22,823 bases of DNA from Zygnema cylindricum (Eukaryota > Streptophyta > Zygnematophyceae > Zygnematales > Zygnemataceae). The stretch covers positions 1 through 22,823 of the forward strand of contig JBBHKE010002714.1 of assembly GCA_037447655.1 (NCBI GenBank), written 5' to 3'. Below the pieces are notes generated by a model. It did not search any database and was not told the origin of the DNA. It saw only the letters and a program-made list of their open reading frames with translations. A program made the translations under genes and the position numbers. Positions 1-10,707 of the stretch are shown piece after piece (position 1 is the stretch's first letter; each line of letters starts with the position of its first letter).

Positions 1-44
1 GAGAGAGAGAGAGAGAGAGGGAGAGAGAGAGAGAGAGAGAGAGA
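1..44. repeat. (GA)n microsatellite
   Basis: Nearly uninterrupted GA dinucleotides run from the first base, with one extra G near position 20. The tract is cut by the window edge, so its full length is unknown. A second, longer GA tract follows about 350 bp later. Confidence 0.95.
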
Positions 45-394
45 AGATATAGGTAAGAAAATAAGATTTATACTGGATTATGGACGTTTCTGGGAATAGA
101 ATTTAGTGGAAATGCTAAAGTTTAAATGAAATTGAAAATATGGGAAGGTGGAAAACCCGAATACATATTAATAATTTTAAATGGGTATATTATCAAGTCG
201 AATTTACATGTAGTGAGACAGAAAAAATGTCAATATGGTGAAATTAGGGTACTTCTAGGTCAAGAAGAAAGGGAGAGAGGTACACTTGAGTTGAAATAGA
301 CAGATAAGGGAGAAGAAAGGGGAACAGAGAGAGAGAAAAATAGATTAACTAAACAGATATTCAAATAATTGAGAAGAAATATTGGTGAAAGACG

Positions 395-606
<212 letters not shown>

Positions 607-1934
607 CGAGCGAGGAAGTGAGTTCGGAGGAAGAACGCGCCGGAGTGTTGACCGCGGTCTGACGTAATGTCGGCGGGCGTCGTCACGGACCTTTTGATGG
701 ACCGTACAGTTAATTTATTTGTCCAATCTGAATAGTCCAAAAACGAATGAGTGCCAAATGTGACGGTCAATACGGAGACCGGCGGGAATTTCTCTCGTCG
801 GACTATTTTGGCGTATTTGCGAATTTACCTGTCTTTATTCGCCTCGTTAAGATGAAAAGGTGGTTAACGCATGCGAAGCTACATATTGAACTATGACGTA
901 CGGACTCGTTTACATTTGTCCGAAAAGCCTTTAAGTAAGTACACGTATCGCGTTTGCAATTCGCAGCTTGTTTAGAAAACTTTTCATCCAGAAATCGCAC
1001 GAAATCAGTGACAGTCGGGAACTCGATAAACGCTGTAGTAAATGTTGTCTTTGTAAAAGTATTGTTCTAATGTACTGTAGAAGGCACATGTTTGTACGGA
1101 ACCATGGAAATCTTAGCTTCGACCAATCATCGTAGTAGTCGGCAGCGACGATTATTGCACGTAATCGAGTTGACTTTTGGCGTATAAACCAGTGGCCAAA
1201 TCCGCCACGTCAGTTTCTGTTCGTACAGAAGGATCTGTCGGTTTATATCCGTACATCTCCGCTTGTCTGCGAGAGTTGTGGCCTCGATTGAATTCCAAAC
1301 AACGCCAGTTGAAAAAAAATAAAAAATGAATAAAGTACTAGGTGTACTTTATTAAGGAACAGACAAACAGGCATAAAAAGACAAACAGTTAGCGGGAATG
1401 CCAGCTTGCAGTCGTTATTTTCGTCGTGTAGCAGAGTTACGGAAGGCAATAGCTGCGGACACACTCAGGTTTTGTGAAACCCTAATCTGATTTATCCGTA
1501 CAGTCCATTAGGTACTGAAGGTTGGGAGTCTGTGAGAGACGGCCGGCAAATGTGCATGTTTCCTCCAGTATTCCACGGCAATATCTGGCAGTAAATCTTG
1601 ACCGTCCCGGCAACCATTTCTATCGTACGATACACAAACTATTTTCTCATTGGTCAGAAAAAAAGTTCAAAATGTCCAGTAGAAAAAAAATTGGCGATTC
1701 TATTTCCAGCTTTGAAGGGAGAACAGAGTCGTACAAAAAAAAAGTTGATGCCATTACGACCAAAGAAAAAAAAAAAACTGAAGCAAACATGATTAAAAGT
1801 TTGCATTCTAACGGCAAGTTAGAAATAACCGGCAAAAACTAGCCGGCAACATTCTTTTGGTTTATATTGCCAAGCGGTCGGCAAAGTGTATCCGTAACTG
1901 ACGTACGGCAATGGTCGGCTCCAATACAAAAGAC
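607..1934. other. Unassigned non-coding DNA
   Basis: I see no recognisable gene here. The longest open frame (1522-1842) is a Lys-rich product of poly(A) runs with no family resemblance. The sequence is moderately AT-rich and contains many CGTAC/GTACGG words, as does the rest of the non-coding DNA in this window. Confidence 0.5.
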
Positions 1935-2332
1935 TAGTGTTGGGTATCGAGGACCGTTTGCCGATATTCGATATATATCGAATTTCAGGTACCCGATAAT
2001 CGATATATCGCTTCGATATATCGAATTTCAAATTATCGCGATATATCGCCGATATATCGCCGATATATCGTATCGTCGATATATCGAAGCTAAAAAAAGA
2101 AAAAAATAATAAAATCCCACAGGTTTTCAAAGTCTCGTGACTTCGGACAAAGTGACCGTAAAATCTTTGCCGGAAAGGAATACGGTTTTTTCCTGAAAGT
2201 CAGCAGAGTGAAGGAGATCTCTGAGGTACATTGACGAGGTACACTTGTGAAGTACACGTACGTCATACGCAGGTACGATTTTACAGACGAAAAAGGTCGG
2301 TTTACAGATATTCGATGATTTTTGAGATTTGG

Positions 2333-2914
2333 TAGTCAGCTTACGTGGAACCACTCATATCAGAACGTATATAACGCCAATTCGGTGCCCTTTTTTCAAA
2401 AAAAAAAACCCGAAATACAATCCATAATTTTATTTTTTCCATTATTCTATTTAGGTTTTTTTTTCAATTAGCGTTAATAAGGAAAGTACACTGCGATGGA
2501 AATAGTGTGGCATACGGACAGGGAATATTCGTACGAAATGGTACTTTTTGAATTAGGAAAGCATAAAAGGACACTTAACATTATTGCGCACACATGTGAA
2601 TGTGCACTGGAAGAAAGAGACAAAAACTCGTCGACAAAAATCACGTTCTCATATGTTCGTCCGTCGACCGTGTGAACAGCGCGACGGCGTACGAATTGTC
2701 AGATTTTGTACGGCTACACAGATTAATGTAGACATCGAAAGGGCGGAAATTTATTATTCAGGACAACCCAAATTACAGTTAGGGATTAATTAGTATATAT
2801 ATATTTAAAAAAAAAAAAAAAAATCCCGATTAGTGTTAATAACACTAATTTTTTTTTTACTCTAATAGCGATTGACGGTGTAGTCAGCTTACGTGAAACC
2901 ACTCATATCAGAAC
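2333..2914. repeat. Pair of 34-bp direct repeats inside the hAT-like element
   Basis: The segment starting TAGTCAGCTTACGTG occurs at 2333-2366 and again at 2881-2914, with one difference I can see. The second copy begins exactly at the TA that borders the MITE remnant ending at 2880. The pair may mark a local duplication, or a target later hit by the MITE. Confidence 0.75.
2828..2880. mobile_element. Truncated copy of the TA-duplicating MITE family
   Basis: The right end (complement CACCGTCAATCGCTATTAG) matches the terminal repeat of the full-length MITEs at 3743 and 14677, and it abuts a TA. The segment ATTAGTGTTAATAACACTAAT matches the internal left side of the 3743 copy. The left terminus and most of the interior are missing. 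Confidence 0.7.
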
Positions 2915-3339
2915 ACGTATGTAAAACTTTTTGACAAAAGATACGCGATGTACCCGAGACCTCTGTAATACATAAATTTTGCTGTCCGTACTATTACAGT
3001 CCTCCTCGTGTAACCATACCCCAAATAATTAATTATTAGAATTTCAGAATTAGTACTTTTTTGTCGGTTACATTTTGCGGCGTCTACCTTTAAGTCACGG
3101 AACGAAAATCTCGGCGTACGTGGCGTATTAGACAATTTGACTTTTTCGCTAAAATAACATATTATATAAAAAAATAAAAATAAAATATTTAAAAAATACT
3201 ATATATGCGATATATATCGCGATAATTTATGTTGGTCTCGGTACGATATATCGAGGATCCTCCTCGATCGATATTCGATATATCGAATATCGAAATTATC
3301 GCGATATGAATCTACCCGATACCCAACACTACAATAGAC

Positions 3340-3740
3340 CGAATCTTAGGGTGTGTCCGCAGACACTCTCGTTAGGAAACGGATAACGCTTGAAGAAGGA
3401 GACAATAATGAATCGGCTGCCATCTTATTGGGTACTTCCGTGTGCCGAAAATGCTGCGAAACGCAGAGACCGACCGACTTACGGCCAAAACTGAAAACTG
3501 CCTTCACTGTGATTACTGGAAAACAGCGAATGCGTATGCTTCATGCAGTGCCACGATAATGTTTTTTTTGTACGTAAAGTACTGTACAGTACGCATACGA
3601 AAAAGTAAAGCGACGCCGCAAAAATGTCTCTCCTTTTTAAGTCTTTCGGGCAACGGATAAACTGTTTGGGGAAATATTTAATTGGCTTTCAACTATGTGT
3701 TAGCGACAGCACACCGTGAACAGCTATTAGCTCAAAAAAC
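3340..3740. other. Unassigned spacer between two hAT-like elements
   Basis: About 400 bp with no recognised gene. The short open frame beginning at 3353 has no family features. Its right edge (CAAAAAAC, 3733-3740) would be the original left flank of the hAT-like element that follows, if the MITE is removed. Confidence 0.45.
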
Positions 3741-3742
3741 TA

Positions 3743-3941
3743 CACCGCTAATCGTTATTAGTGTTAATAACACTAATTCGGTCGCGACTTTTTTTTATCA
3801 AAAATTTAAAAATAGAGTTAACAACATTTTTTAAGGATATGGACTACAATTTGACATGTCTCCTTGCACTAAATCGGTGTTGTTAATTCTAATTTCACAT
3901 TAACACTAATAAATATTTCACGCTAATAACGATGAGTGGTG
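3743..3941. mobile_element. 199-bp MITE, TA target duplication (mariner/Stowaway-like class)
   Basis: The terminal inverted repeats are CACCGCTAATCGTTATTAG on the left and CACCACTCATCGTTATTAG as the complement of the right end. TA dinucleotides flank both sides (3741-3742 and 3942-3943). The copy at 14677-14874 is one base shorter and shares both termini and an internal block around 3831-3872 (compare 14767-14808). The TIR is not the canonical Stowaway CTCCCTCC, so assignment to Tc1/mariner rests on the TA duplication alone. It inserted in the terminal TA of the hAT-like element starting at 3942. Confidence 0.88.
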
Positions 3942-6900
3942 TAGTGTTGTGTATCGGGTAAAGAATTATCGCGATAAAAGCGATATCAAAAGTTATTGGT
4001 TATCGAACGATGAGGGGTATGGATATATTCGTACAAATACTACGGAATGTATGATACAGAAAAAATGTACGAAATGAGTACAAAGATCTCGCGATCGAAA
4101 GGGGGGCTTTTGATTTCTTTTTCACAATCCATTCCGTAACAGAAAACGGAGTTATTGCCGATAGTTATTGAAACCAGTGTTATCGCGATAAAAAACTGAT
4201 AATATCAGTTTAGTATTGCGGTAATACCGTACCAAGATATCGTGCCAATATATCGATTATCAGCAAGCCGAAAATCCATTATCGGTAAAACCATCAATGT
4301 ACAAAAGGGGTAAAACTGAAAAAACAATCAAAAACTACAAGAGTCACAAAAAAGTAAGTTACATTAAACAAATAAAATAGGATTAACATAAAAATACATC
4401 CAAAATAAAAATACCAAAGTTGACCGCCTACAAAAATAAAAAAACTTAGATAACATAATCACAAACAAGTTAAGGTCATGGACCATAAAAAATCATCGAT
4501 GTGGACTGAGCCCCTTGGTAAAAATAATGGAAGAGCTCGGTTGTCATTTGCCACCGTGCTTCGTCAAAGGAGGACCGCGGCTTGCGCTCGCTGAAAGGTA
4601 ACAGAAACAGGTTGACGTTAGATGGCAGCCCAAAGGCTCGGCAAATGACTCCTTAAACCCTTAGATTTAAACATTTATCGCGCATATTTACGAAAAAAAG
4701 TCATCAAACCACTTGTCCAAATATCCAACGAATCGCCACCATAAATGGGGCAAACTGATCCGACATGTCTCATTAAGGGTAGCCTCTTTCTTTGTTAGTC
4801 ATTGTATCCCAAGCCACCACACCTGTATGCAAAGCTACGCGAGATAAAACGTATGTCCCAATCGGATATGTGAGGACCACATGGGCAAGGGTCCTCCTAA
4901 CACAAAGGCGAAAAACCCGAGGGCTCCGAAAACCTTAAGACGGGGGCCGAGGAGGGAGGATATAAAAAACATCTTATTTGACGGTGTACCCCGCCTAAAG
5001 GTCAATGGCAACAATGGCATCTCCCACCAAATCATACGCGAGAACACATTCCTCGCCATATGCGCGGCAAAGTAAATGTAACATCAATATGTTGGTTACA
5101 GACACAAGGGAGTCCACCTAAATGCGCATGGTGAGGCAAACCCAAACGTAAGCATAAAGCAGACGGAAACTGGTCAGACGATAAACCCATTGTGTGAAAG
5201 GTTGGTGTGGCTTGTAGACACGCACAAATCCCATGCCCATACTAAGACCTTAAACGGGCACGTGATTGATCATAAGGTAACGCCTCTTAGACGTTTAAAA
5301 ATTTAGCGGTGCTCCTTGCTGAGATATACGTTGTTGTAGTTAAAATTTAATGTTAGCAATGACAAAGTGAAAAAGATGGAACTTGATTTCGCGGGTCAAG
5401 GTGTACCCGTGCACGAGCTGAGCCGAGAGCTTGTTGACATTTTGAGAGACCTTCCACTTTGTCAACAAAATCTTATGTTGGAATAAGAACATCACGAGGA
5501 ATGAAATGAGAAGTAATGGTAAGCGCCACCAAAGCTCAACAATGGCCCGTATAATAAATATATACCCCGAAGTACGTTCCATTCCACATAAACTTTTGTC
5601 TCTTTCTTACCATGGTTGACCAGGTAAAAATAGTTGTTTTAGAAGATTATAAAGAAACGATTGTTCGCGAATCGTGCCTTGCACATTTGGATTTAATGTT
5701 TGTATTCTCGACCGTTCACGTTAATGTTGATTTAGACATGGTCATCTGGACACATCTTACGTGACTTAGGTTGTATAGAATCCATATTTTCACCAAAGAG
5801 ACCGATAGTCACGCTTAGACAATGTTTTCAAAATTCTTTTTTGGCACGATGCTCTACGTCTATTTGGACCCAATTATATCGATAGTTCAGCAGAATAATT
5901 TGATGCCTTCTCTGGTTTTACCTTTATGCCGAACACAAGCCCCTTAGTATGGTCAATCTGTTGAAAGATTGTGTAACAACTCACGTTGGGGAAAAATCGT
6001 TGTCAATACATGACGAGTAAGTATATGGGTGCCTTTGGGTGTCGTGGATAACAAACGTGTGAATTTATCGACAATTTGGCCACGAATCATGTGATGCAAG
6101 AGAGAACTCTAAGCACATTTGGTTAGGCTAATTTTGGGTGTGGAATTTGCAATACTTGTACGAGATATTTTGACCAGTCACTTTTCTCGTTTATATTTAG
6201 ATGCTTGATATTGAGGATATTAGAAGGTCGATACAATACTCCTTGCTCGTTTGTACAAAATTAAATTGGTTTAATTTGTTAAAACATTGATTTTGACATC
6301 ATCGACATCTATCAACTGTATGTTAGCGGACATCTTTTATATGTTGTACACAATGTGGGTTGGAAAAGTCGAACAAAGCAAATTTAAAAGACAAAATCTA
6401 GTTGAAGCGTTTATATATTTGTTGAGATGTCTCCACATACTTTTTTACATATCTTTTCAAATAATGACTAATTTATAAAATCTTTAAAAGTAATAAAAGA
6501 AAACACTTTATAACTATTATGCATGTACACTTTTTATGTTTTTTTGGACATTTTCCTTTTTCATCTACTTTGTTTTTTTCCTCGTTTTTTCTCACTTACT
6601 TATAATATGTTTCTTATTTTTTATTTTCTCCCAAACGGTTACCTATACGAAAAAAAAGGAAAATGAAGCTTAACATGAAAACAGTGTTGTGTGTCAAGAG
6701 TTTTTTACCGATATTTGTTGTTTGTATTTTTTTGACCATAGCGATACCTTTATACGTCGGTCTGCCAAAAAAAAATCAAACCCTTCCCCCCTTGCCTCGG
6801 GTACGGGGGAGGAGGGGGGGAGCGGGGGGGCTGGGGGGCCCGTTCTGCTTTTCGTACGGATATTCCCGTACTGAATCTGTACGGACAACCACCTCCAACC

Positions 6901-7017
6901 AAACATATCGCGATGATTTTTGTTGTTCTCGGAGCGATATATCGGGCCCTCTAACCATTCGATATTAAAAATACAATCGAATTCATGGCGATAATAGATT
7001 ACCGATACGCAACTCTA
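3942..7017. mobile_element. Longer, diverged hAT-like element, decayed
   Basis: The left end TAGTGTTGTGTATCGGGTA matches the termini of the 1935-3331 element, and the complement of the right end is TAGAGTTGCGTATCGGTAA. About 110 bp inside the right end, the block around 6905-6965 aligns with 3207-3275 of the smaller element, so the two are one family. Flanking 8-bp repeats are weak: CAAAAAAC (3733-3740, before the MITE insertion) against ATAAAAAA (7018-7025), 5 of 8 and A-rich. The interior of about 2.2 kb (4300-6500) has a different composition and may hold a decayed transposase or a nested insertion. I found no transposase motif in it. Confidence 0.6.
6805..6838 (+). other. G-quadruplex-prone G-run cluster
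   Basis: Runs of 5, 7, 7 and 6 guanines are separated by short loops (agga, agc, ct) within 34 bases. This fits the G3+N1-7 quadruplex pattern with wide margin. A C-rich run precedes it (6781-6791). It stands out from its AT-rich surroundings inside the right part of the long hAT-like element. Confidence 0.75.
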
Positions 7018-7605
7018 ATAAAAAAGCATTAATACACAACGCTTTTCCCGCCGGAGCACAACACTGTTACGTGCACCACTTTGGCACTTTGCGATGATTT
7101 TATTTGTGAAGCTGGTTGGACGGCAAATATTAAAGATTTGCGGGTTGGGCTAGTGGCCGTCAACACTCAACAGGCACGAGTCGGACAAATCACGTGGATC
7201 GGGGAACGACGGCAAATGGTATACAGCTGGCAGTTTGTACCTTTTTGACTTTTCGAGATCCTCATGGTTTGGTGTTTGTCTTTTGACGCGTTAAGGACTT
7301 TTGGGCAATCTTTTCGGACGTTATGGTCTTCCATGCACAGTTGCAACAGTTACAGAAGCTCAAACAGACCGAAGAGTCTCCGCATAAAAGACAAAGGATA
7401 ACAAAAAAAAGGAATAAAATTTTGTGCTACACTGTGAATCGTTATTAGTGTAGCTGAAAAAATTGCGTCAATTACGCATACGCATGACCATGGTGTAGCC
7501 GCTATAATGTGTGTTCACATGGTCGACGTATGGACATGGTGAATAGGCTCACGCAATATCCCGTAACCTTAATTTCTGCGAAACGAATCTGAGTGCGCTT
7601 TCACA
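7018..7605. other. Unassigned spacer
   Basis: I recognise no gene here. The only assigned piece is a short MITE terminus at 7430. Several short words with GTCGAC and CATGG near 7480-7530 resemble, without clearly matching, the TIR of the next element. Confidence 0.45.
7430..7449 (+). mobile_element. MITE terminus fragment (same family as 3743 and 14677)
   Basis: CACTGTGAATCGTTATTAG follows a TA (7428-7429) and matches the left terminal repeat of the two full-length MITEs. The interior is missing. A GTG-TA at 7493-7497 could be the other end, but its inner bases do not match well, so only the left terminus is claimed. Confidence 0.6.
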
Positions 7606-8419
7606 TGTCGACTCCATAGATGTCCAATTCGTACGGATTTGGACCTTTTTACGAAAACTACGTAGTATTCGTTTGTTTCGTAGCTTTCGTAAATTTCGTA
7701 CGTCTCACACTGTACAAACAATTGTACGGACAATAAAAAAAATTGCTTCATTTGCGCGCGCGTATTTTTTGTGTCCTCCACTCCGTCGTCTTCAGAAGGA
7801 AGCCGCCGTTGGAGACGCCGTAAATTCCGCCGCTCGTCGCTTGTTCGCTGCACTTACCAGTTTTGCACTTTCGCTTCATTTGCGCGCGCGTGTTTTTATG
7901 TGCGCGGCAAGCGGCGGAATTTTTGGCGTCTCGCGCGTGTATCTTTATCTGAGCGGCGAGCCACGGAATTTATGGCGTCTCGCGCGCGTATTTTTATCTG
8001 AGCGCCGAGCCGCGGAACTTATGGCGTCTTGCACGCGTATTTTTATCTGAGCGGCGAGTCGCGGAATTTATGGTGTCTCGCACGCGTAATTATCTGAGCG
8101 GCGGAATTTATGGCATCTCCAACGGTTCCTTGAGCCGTTTTGCGTCATTTGCGCGCAAGTATTTTCATCTCTCCACTCCGTCTTTAGAAGGAAGCCGCCG
8201 TTGGAGACGTTGTAAATTCCGGCGCTCGCCGCTAGTTCGTTGCACTTTTCAGTTTTTTAGGGTATTGAATATTGGAAATTTTTGAAATTTGAAAGCCCAA
8301 AAAAAGTACGAATTTTATCTACGAAATTTAAAAGTTTGAAATTGTTTTATGCGCACTCTACGTAGTATTCGTTAGTTTACTCCGTGCGTTTTATGCGCAT
8401 AGGACATCTATGGTCGACA
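7606..8419. mobile_element. TIR-bounded GC-rich element carrying tandem repeats, class unknown
   Basis: Inverted repeats bound it: TGTCGACTCCATAGATGTCC at 7606-7625 and, as complement, TGTCGACCATAGATGTCC at 8402-8419, a two-base length difference. I cannot see a convincing target duplication, so the class and exact ends are open. Inside, two ~120-bp direct repeats (7746-7868 and 8143-8258, each containing GAAGGAAGCCGCCGTTGGAG) frame a 49-bp minisatellite. The core is CpG-rich, unlike the AT-rich flanks. Open frames across it are repeat-driven and not recognisable proteins. Confidence 0.6.
7898..8119. repeat. 49-bp minisatellite, about 4.5 units
   Basis: The word ATCTGAGC recurs at 7947, 7996, 8045 and 8092, giving periods of 49, 49 and 47. 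Each unit includes CGGAATTTATGG and GCGTCTCGCGCGCGTAT variants. The first unit (from about 7898) is partly degenerate and the last is shortened. Confidence 0.85.
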
Positions 8420-8459
8420 CTTCTGTGTCGACGCCGTTATCTGAAACCAGTAACGCAAT

Positions 8460-9225
8460 CATAGTTGTTCAAATCGTGCGATTTTTTCAATTTTTCCGAT
8501 TGAAACGTATATTTCGTGACTTTTGAAAAAATCGCAAAAAAACGCGATGTACTTTTTGACCGGTAAACTGAACGGACAATTTACGGGAAAAGTATAGTAT
8601 TTGCCGTAAAATGTACATTTTTTTACGGAAATGTACCGAATTCGAGGAAAAGATACATCATAGTTGTTGGTACTTTCTGTCCAGTGAATTGAACAGAAAT
8701 GTCACGGAACTTGTACGTCATTTCATCGAAAATGTACGGACATTTTAGAAAAGAGACATTGGAAACGTCACACTATTTTCGCGAGGTAGGTTTGAAAATT
8801 GTACGGAAGTCTTCTTCAAATATTTTTGAAAGAAGCCGCCATGGAATATTGAAAAAGAAACCGCAATATAAACAGTTGCTTGTCAGATGGGCTAAGAATA
8901 AAAATTTGCACTTGCGAGCGTTCGAATTCGGGTGTGCGACATGTGTGGCATAGACTAACTTCGTATTCTCTGCTACTAGTTGATAATGGAATTCCGATAC
9001 CAACATGGAGTGTGATAGTAATTTAAATTTTTATAATATTTTAGCGCTCATTTACCCGAAAACTTACAAACTGCGCTATATGTAATTTTTTTTTTAAATG
9101 TACGGAATAGTACGGAAGGAAATTCATTAACGATTTTTAACGATTTGTTCCAAAGGTTCAATGCGTTCGTTACGTATAATTCGTCTCGATTGAAACGTTC
9201 GCACTAATCCCTATGAACAACTATG
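8460..9225. mobile_element. hAT-like non-autonomous element, copy A
   Basis: Perfect 12-bp TIRs (CATAGTTGTTCA at 8460-8471, complement at 9214-9225) are flanked by 8-bp repeats aacgcaat (8452-8459) and aacacaat (9226-9233), 7 of 8 matching. Copy B at 10794 shares both ends and the subterminal blocks (8464-8600 against 10798-10925, and 9070-9210 against about 11105 to the copia insertion). Copy A has about 290 bp (roughly 8780-9065) absent from B, either an insertion in A or a deletion in B. The 84-codon open frame at 8699-8953 has no recognisable domain. Confidence 0.85.
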
Positions 9226-9378
9226 AACACAATACACATTTCATACAAAGTGACAAGCAGCTAAAATACGGACTGGCATATTTCGTACTTAGACTATTTA
9301 AATATCTTTTAATTTAGTGTCACACGCACACATTAAATCGCACCAATATTAATTTAGAGGAGAAAATAGTATCACTTA

Positions 9379-10707
9379 GGGTGAAGTTCCATTGGACGAA
9401 AAGTGAGGTTGTTACAAAAATCCGGACCTCCCCGTACTACTCTGTACCTAAAATTTTGTTTTTATGAGTAACTTCGAAGGTTTGGGAGGTAACAATGACT
9501 GTTGGATATTTTTTCGCGAAGCATTCGCTTCAAAAGTTTTTGTAAATGGTGATATACTGTACCTCTTGTTCACCCGCGACACGTTGGATAATGAGCATAC
9601 GTGTCACGATGGTAACCAAACGTAAATAAAAAAAAACATTTAAAAATCCAACGGAAAACACAAAAGAAATCTCGTAACCCTATTTTATCACACTATTTCT
9701 GTTGGGGCCCATCCGTCACACTATTTCTGGCAATGCTCGTTCGTCACGCGAAAAACTCGAACCCTAAAAAAATGAGCTGCTCCCTGACAAGGCGTCTGCA
9801 AAGAGTACAAAAGTTGTGTTCACGGTACACAAATGAAGATTTTTGGTCGGTGTAAAAATCATTAACGATTTTCAATATTCGATCTTAGCTTACGTGTTAC
9901 CATTAAATTGCAAACACGTGGATTACAAACAATGCGCGATAGAACATCGTTCAAAATGCAGCACCTTGTAATGTTGGCCGTACAATTACAGAATTTCCTA
10001 ATGGTGAAGTTCCATTAGACGAAAAGTGAGGTTATTTACAAAAATTCGGACCTCTCCGTACTATGCCATACCTCTTATTTTGTTTTTACCCGGAAAAAGA
10101 ACATTACAGAGAATCTTACCAATATTCTCCAAAAGTCTGGGAGTTAACAATGACCGTTTGATATTTTATCGCGAAGCATTCGCTTCAAAAGTTTCAGTAC
10201 ATCACCAATTAGAGAAAAATTTGAGCCGCGACACGTTGGATAATAAGCATACGTGTCAAAATGGCAACCAACGGAAATCAAAAAAATTCGCACACGATAT
10301 ACGCATTAAAAAATCCAATAGAAAATACAAACGAAATCTGGTAACGCACTTTTGTCACGCTATTTTTGTTAGCGCCCATGCGTCACACTATTTTTGGCAA
10401 AGCTCATTCGTCACGCGTCAAAACACGAACCCTAAAAAAATGAGGTGGTACTTGACAAGGCGTCTGCAAAAGAGTACAAAAGTTGTGTTCAACGATGACC
10501 TTGTACGCACGTACATGGTACGCAAATGAAGATTTTTGGTCGGTGTAAAAATCATTGTTGATTTTCAATATCAAATCTATAGTTACTTGGCACCATTTTT
10601 TACTAACACGCGGATTACAGACTCCTGCGCAATGGAAACTCGTTCAAATTGTAAAATTTTGTAATGTTGGGCGTACAATTACAGAATGTCTTAATGGAAC
10701 TTCACCC
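9379..10707. mobile_element. PIF/Harbinger-like non-autonomous element, head-to-tail dimer
   Basis: The ends are inverted repeats: GGGTGAAGTTCCATT at 9379 and its complement ending at 10707. Both are flanked by TTA (9376-9378 and 10708-10710), the duplication expected of PIF/Harbinger. The body is two copies of one unit, about 9379-10002 and 10003-10707, similar along their length; for example TTCGCGAAGCATTCGCTTC-like blocks near 9513 and 10168, and ACAAGGCGTCTGCAAA near 9787 and 10454. At the junction the first unit lacks its last ~10 bases and the second its first G, leaving CTAATGG-TGAAGTT-CCATTAG. No transposase is visible. The 167-codon frame at 10026-10529 has no family resemblance. Confidence 0.85.

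Larger units (their letters stand above)
1935..3331. mobile_element. hAT-like non-autonomous DNA transposon
   Basis: The ends are perfect 15-bp inverted repeats: TAGTGTTGGGTATCG at 1935 and its complement ending at 3331. They are flanked by 8-bp direct repeats, caaaagac (1927-1934) and caatagac (3332-3339), which match at 7 of 8 positions. An 8-bp duplication and TIRs with A at position 2 and G at position 5 are hAT hallmarks. The left subterminal region holds six exact CGATATATCG palindromes (2001, 2014, 2039, 2050, 2061, 2077); related copies lie at about 3243-3303. Such arrays are typical of transposase-binding sites. No transposase frame is visible in the 1.4 kb interior, so it would depend on a helper. 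A MITE remnant (2828-2880) and a 34-bp direct repeat lie inside. Confidence 0.85.

Noticed and set aside
1522-1842. A 106-codon Lys-rich open frame as a small gene
   Set aside because: It is produced by poly(A) runs, has no homology that I recognise, and no promoter or intron signals stand out.
4540-4660. A remnant of a hAT transposase C-terminus (Ala-Cys-Ala-Arg followed by an Asn-Arg-Asn-Arg-Leu in another frame)
   Set aside because: The match is short, out of frame and not supported by neighbouring motifs.
7673-8285. Arg/Ser/Ala-rich open frames over the minisatellite as a repeat protein
   Set aside because: Several overlapping frames are open at once, as expected from GC-rich tandem repeats.
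10026-10529. A 167-codon open frame in the Harbinger-like dimer as a transposase
   Set aside because: There is no DDE or MADF/Myb feature, and the homologous first unit does not keep the frame open.
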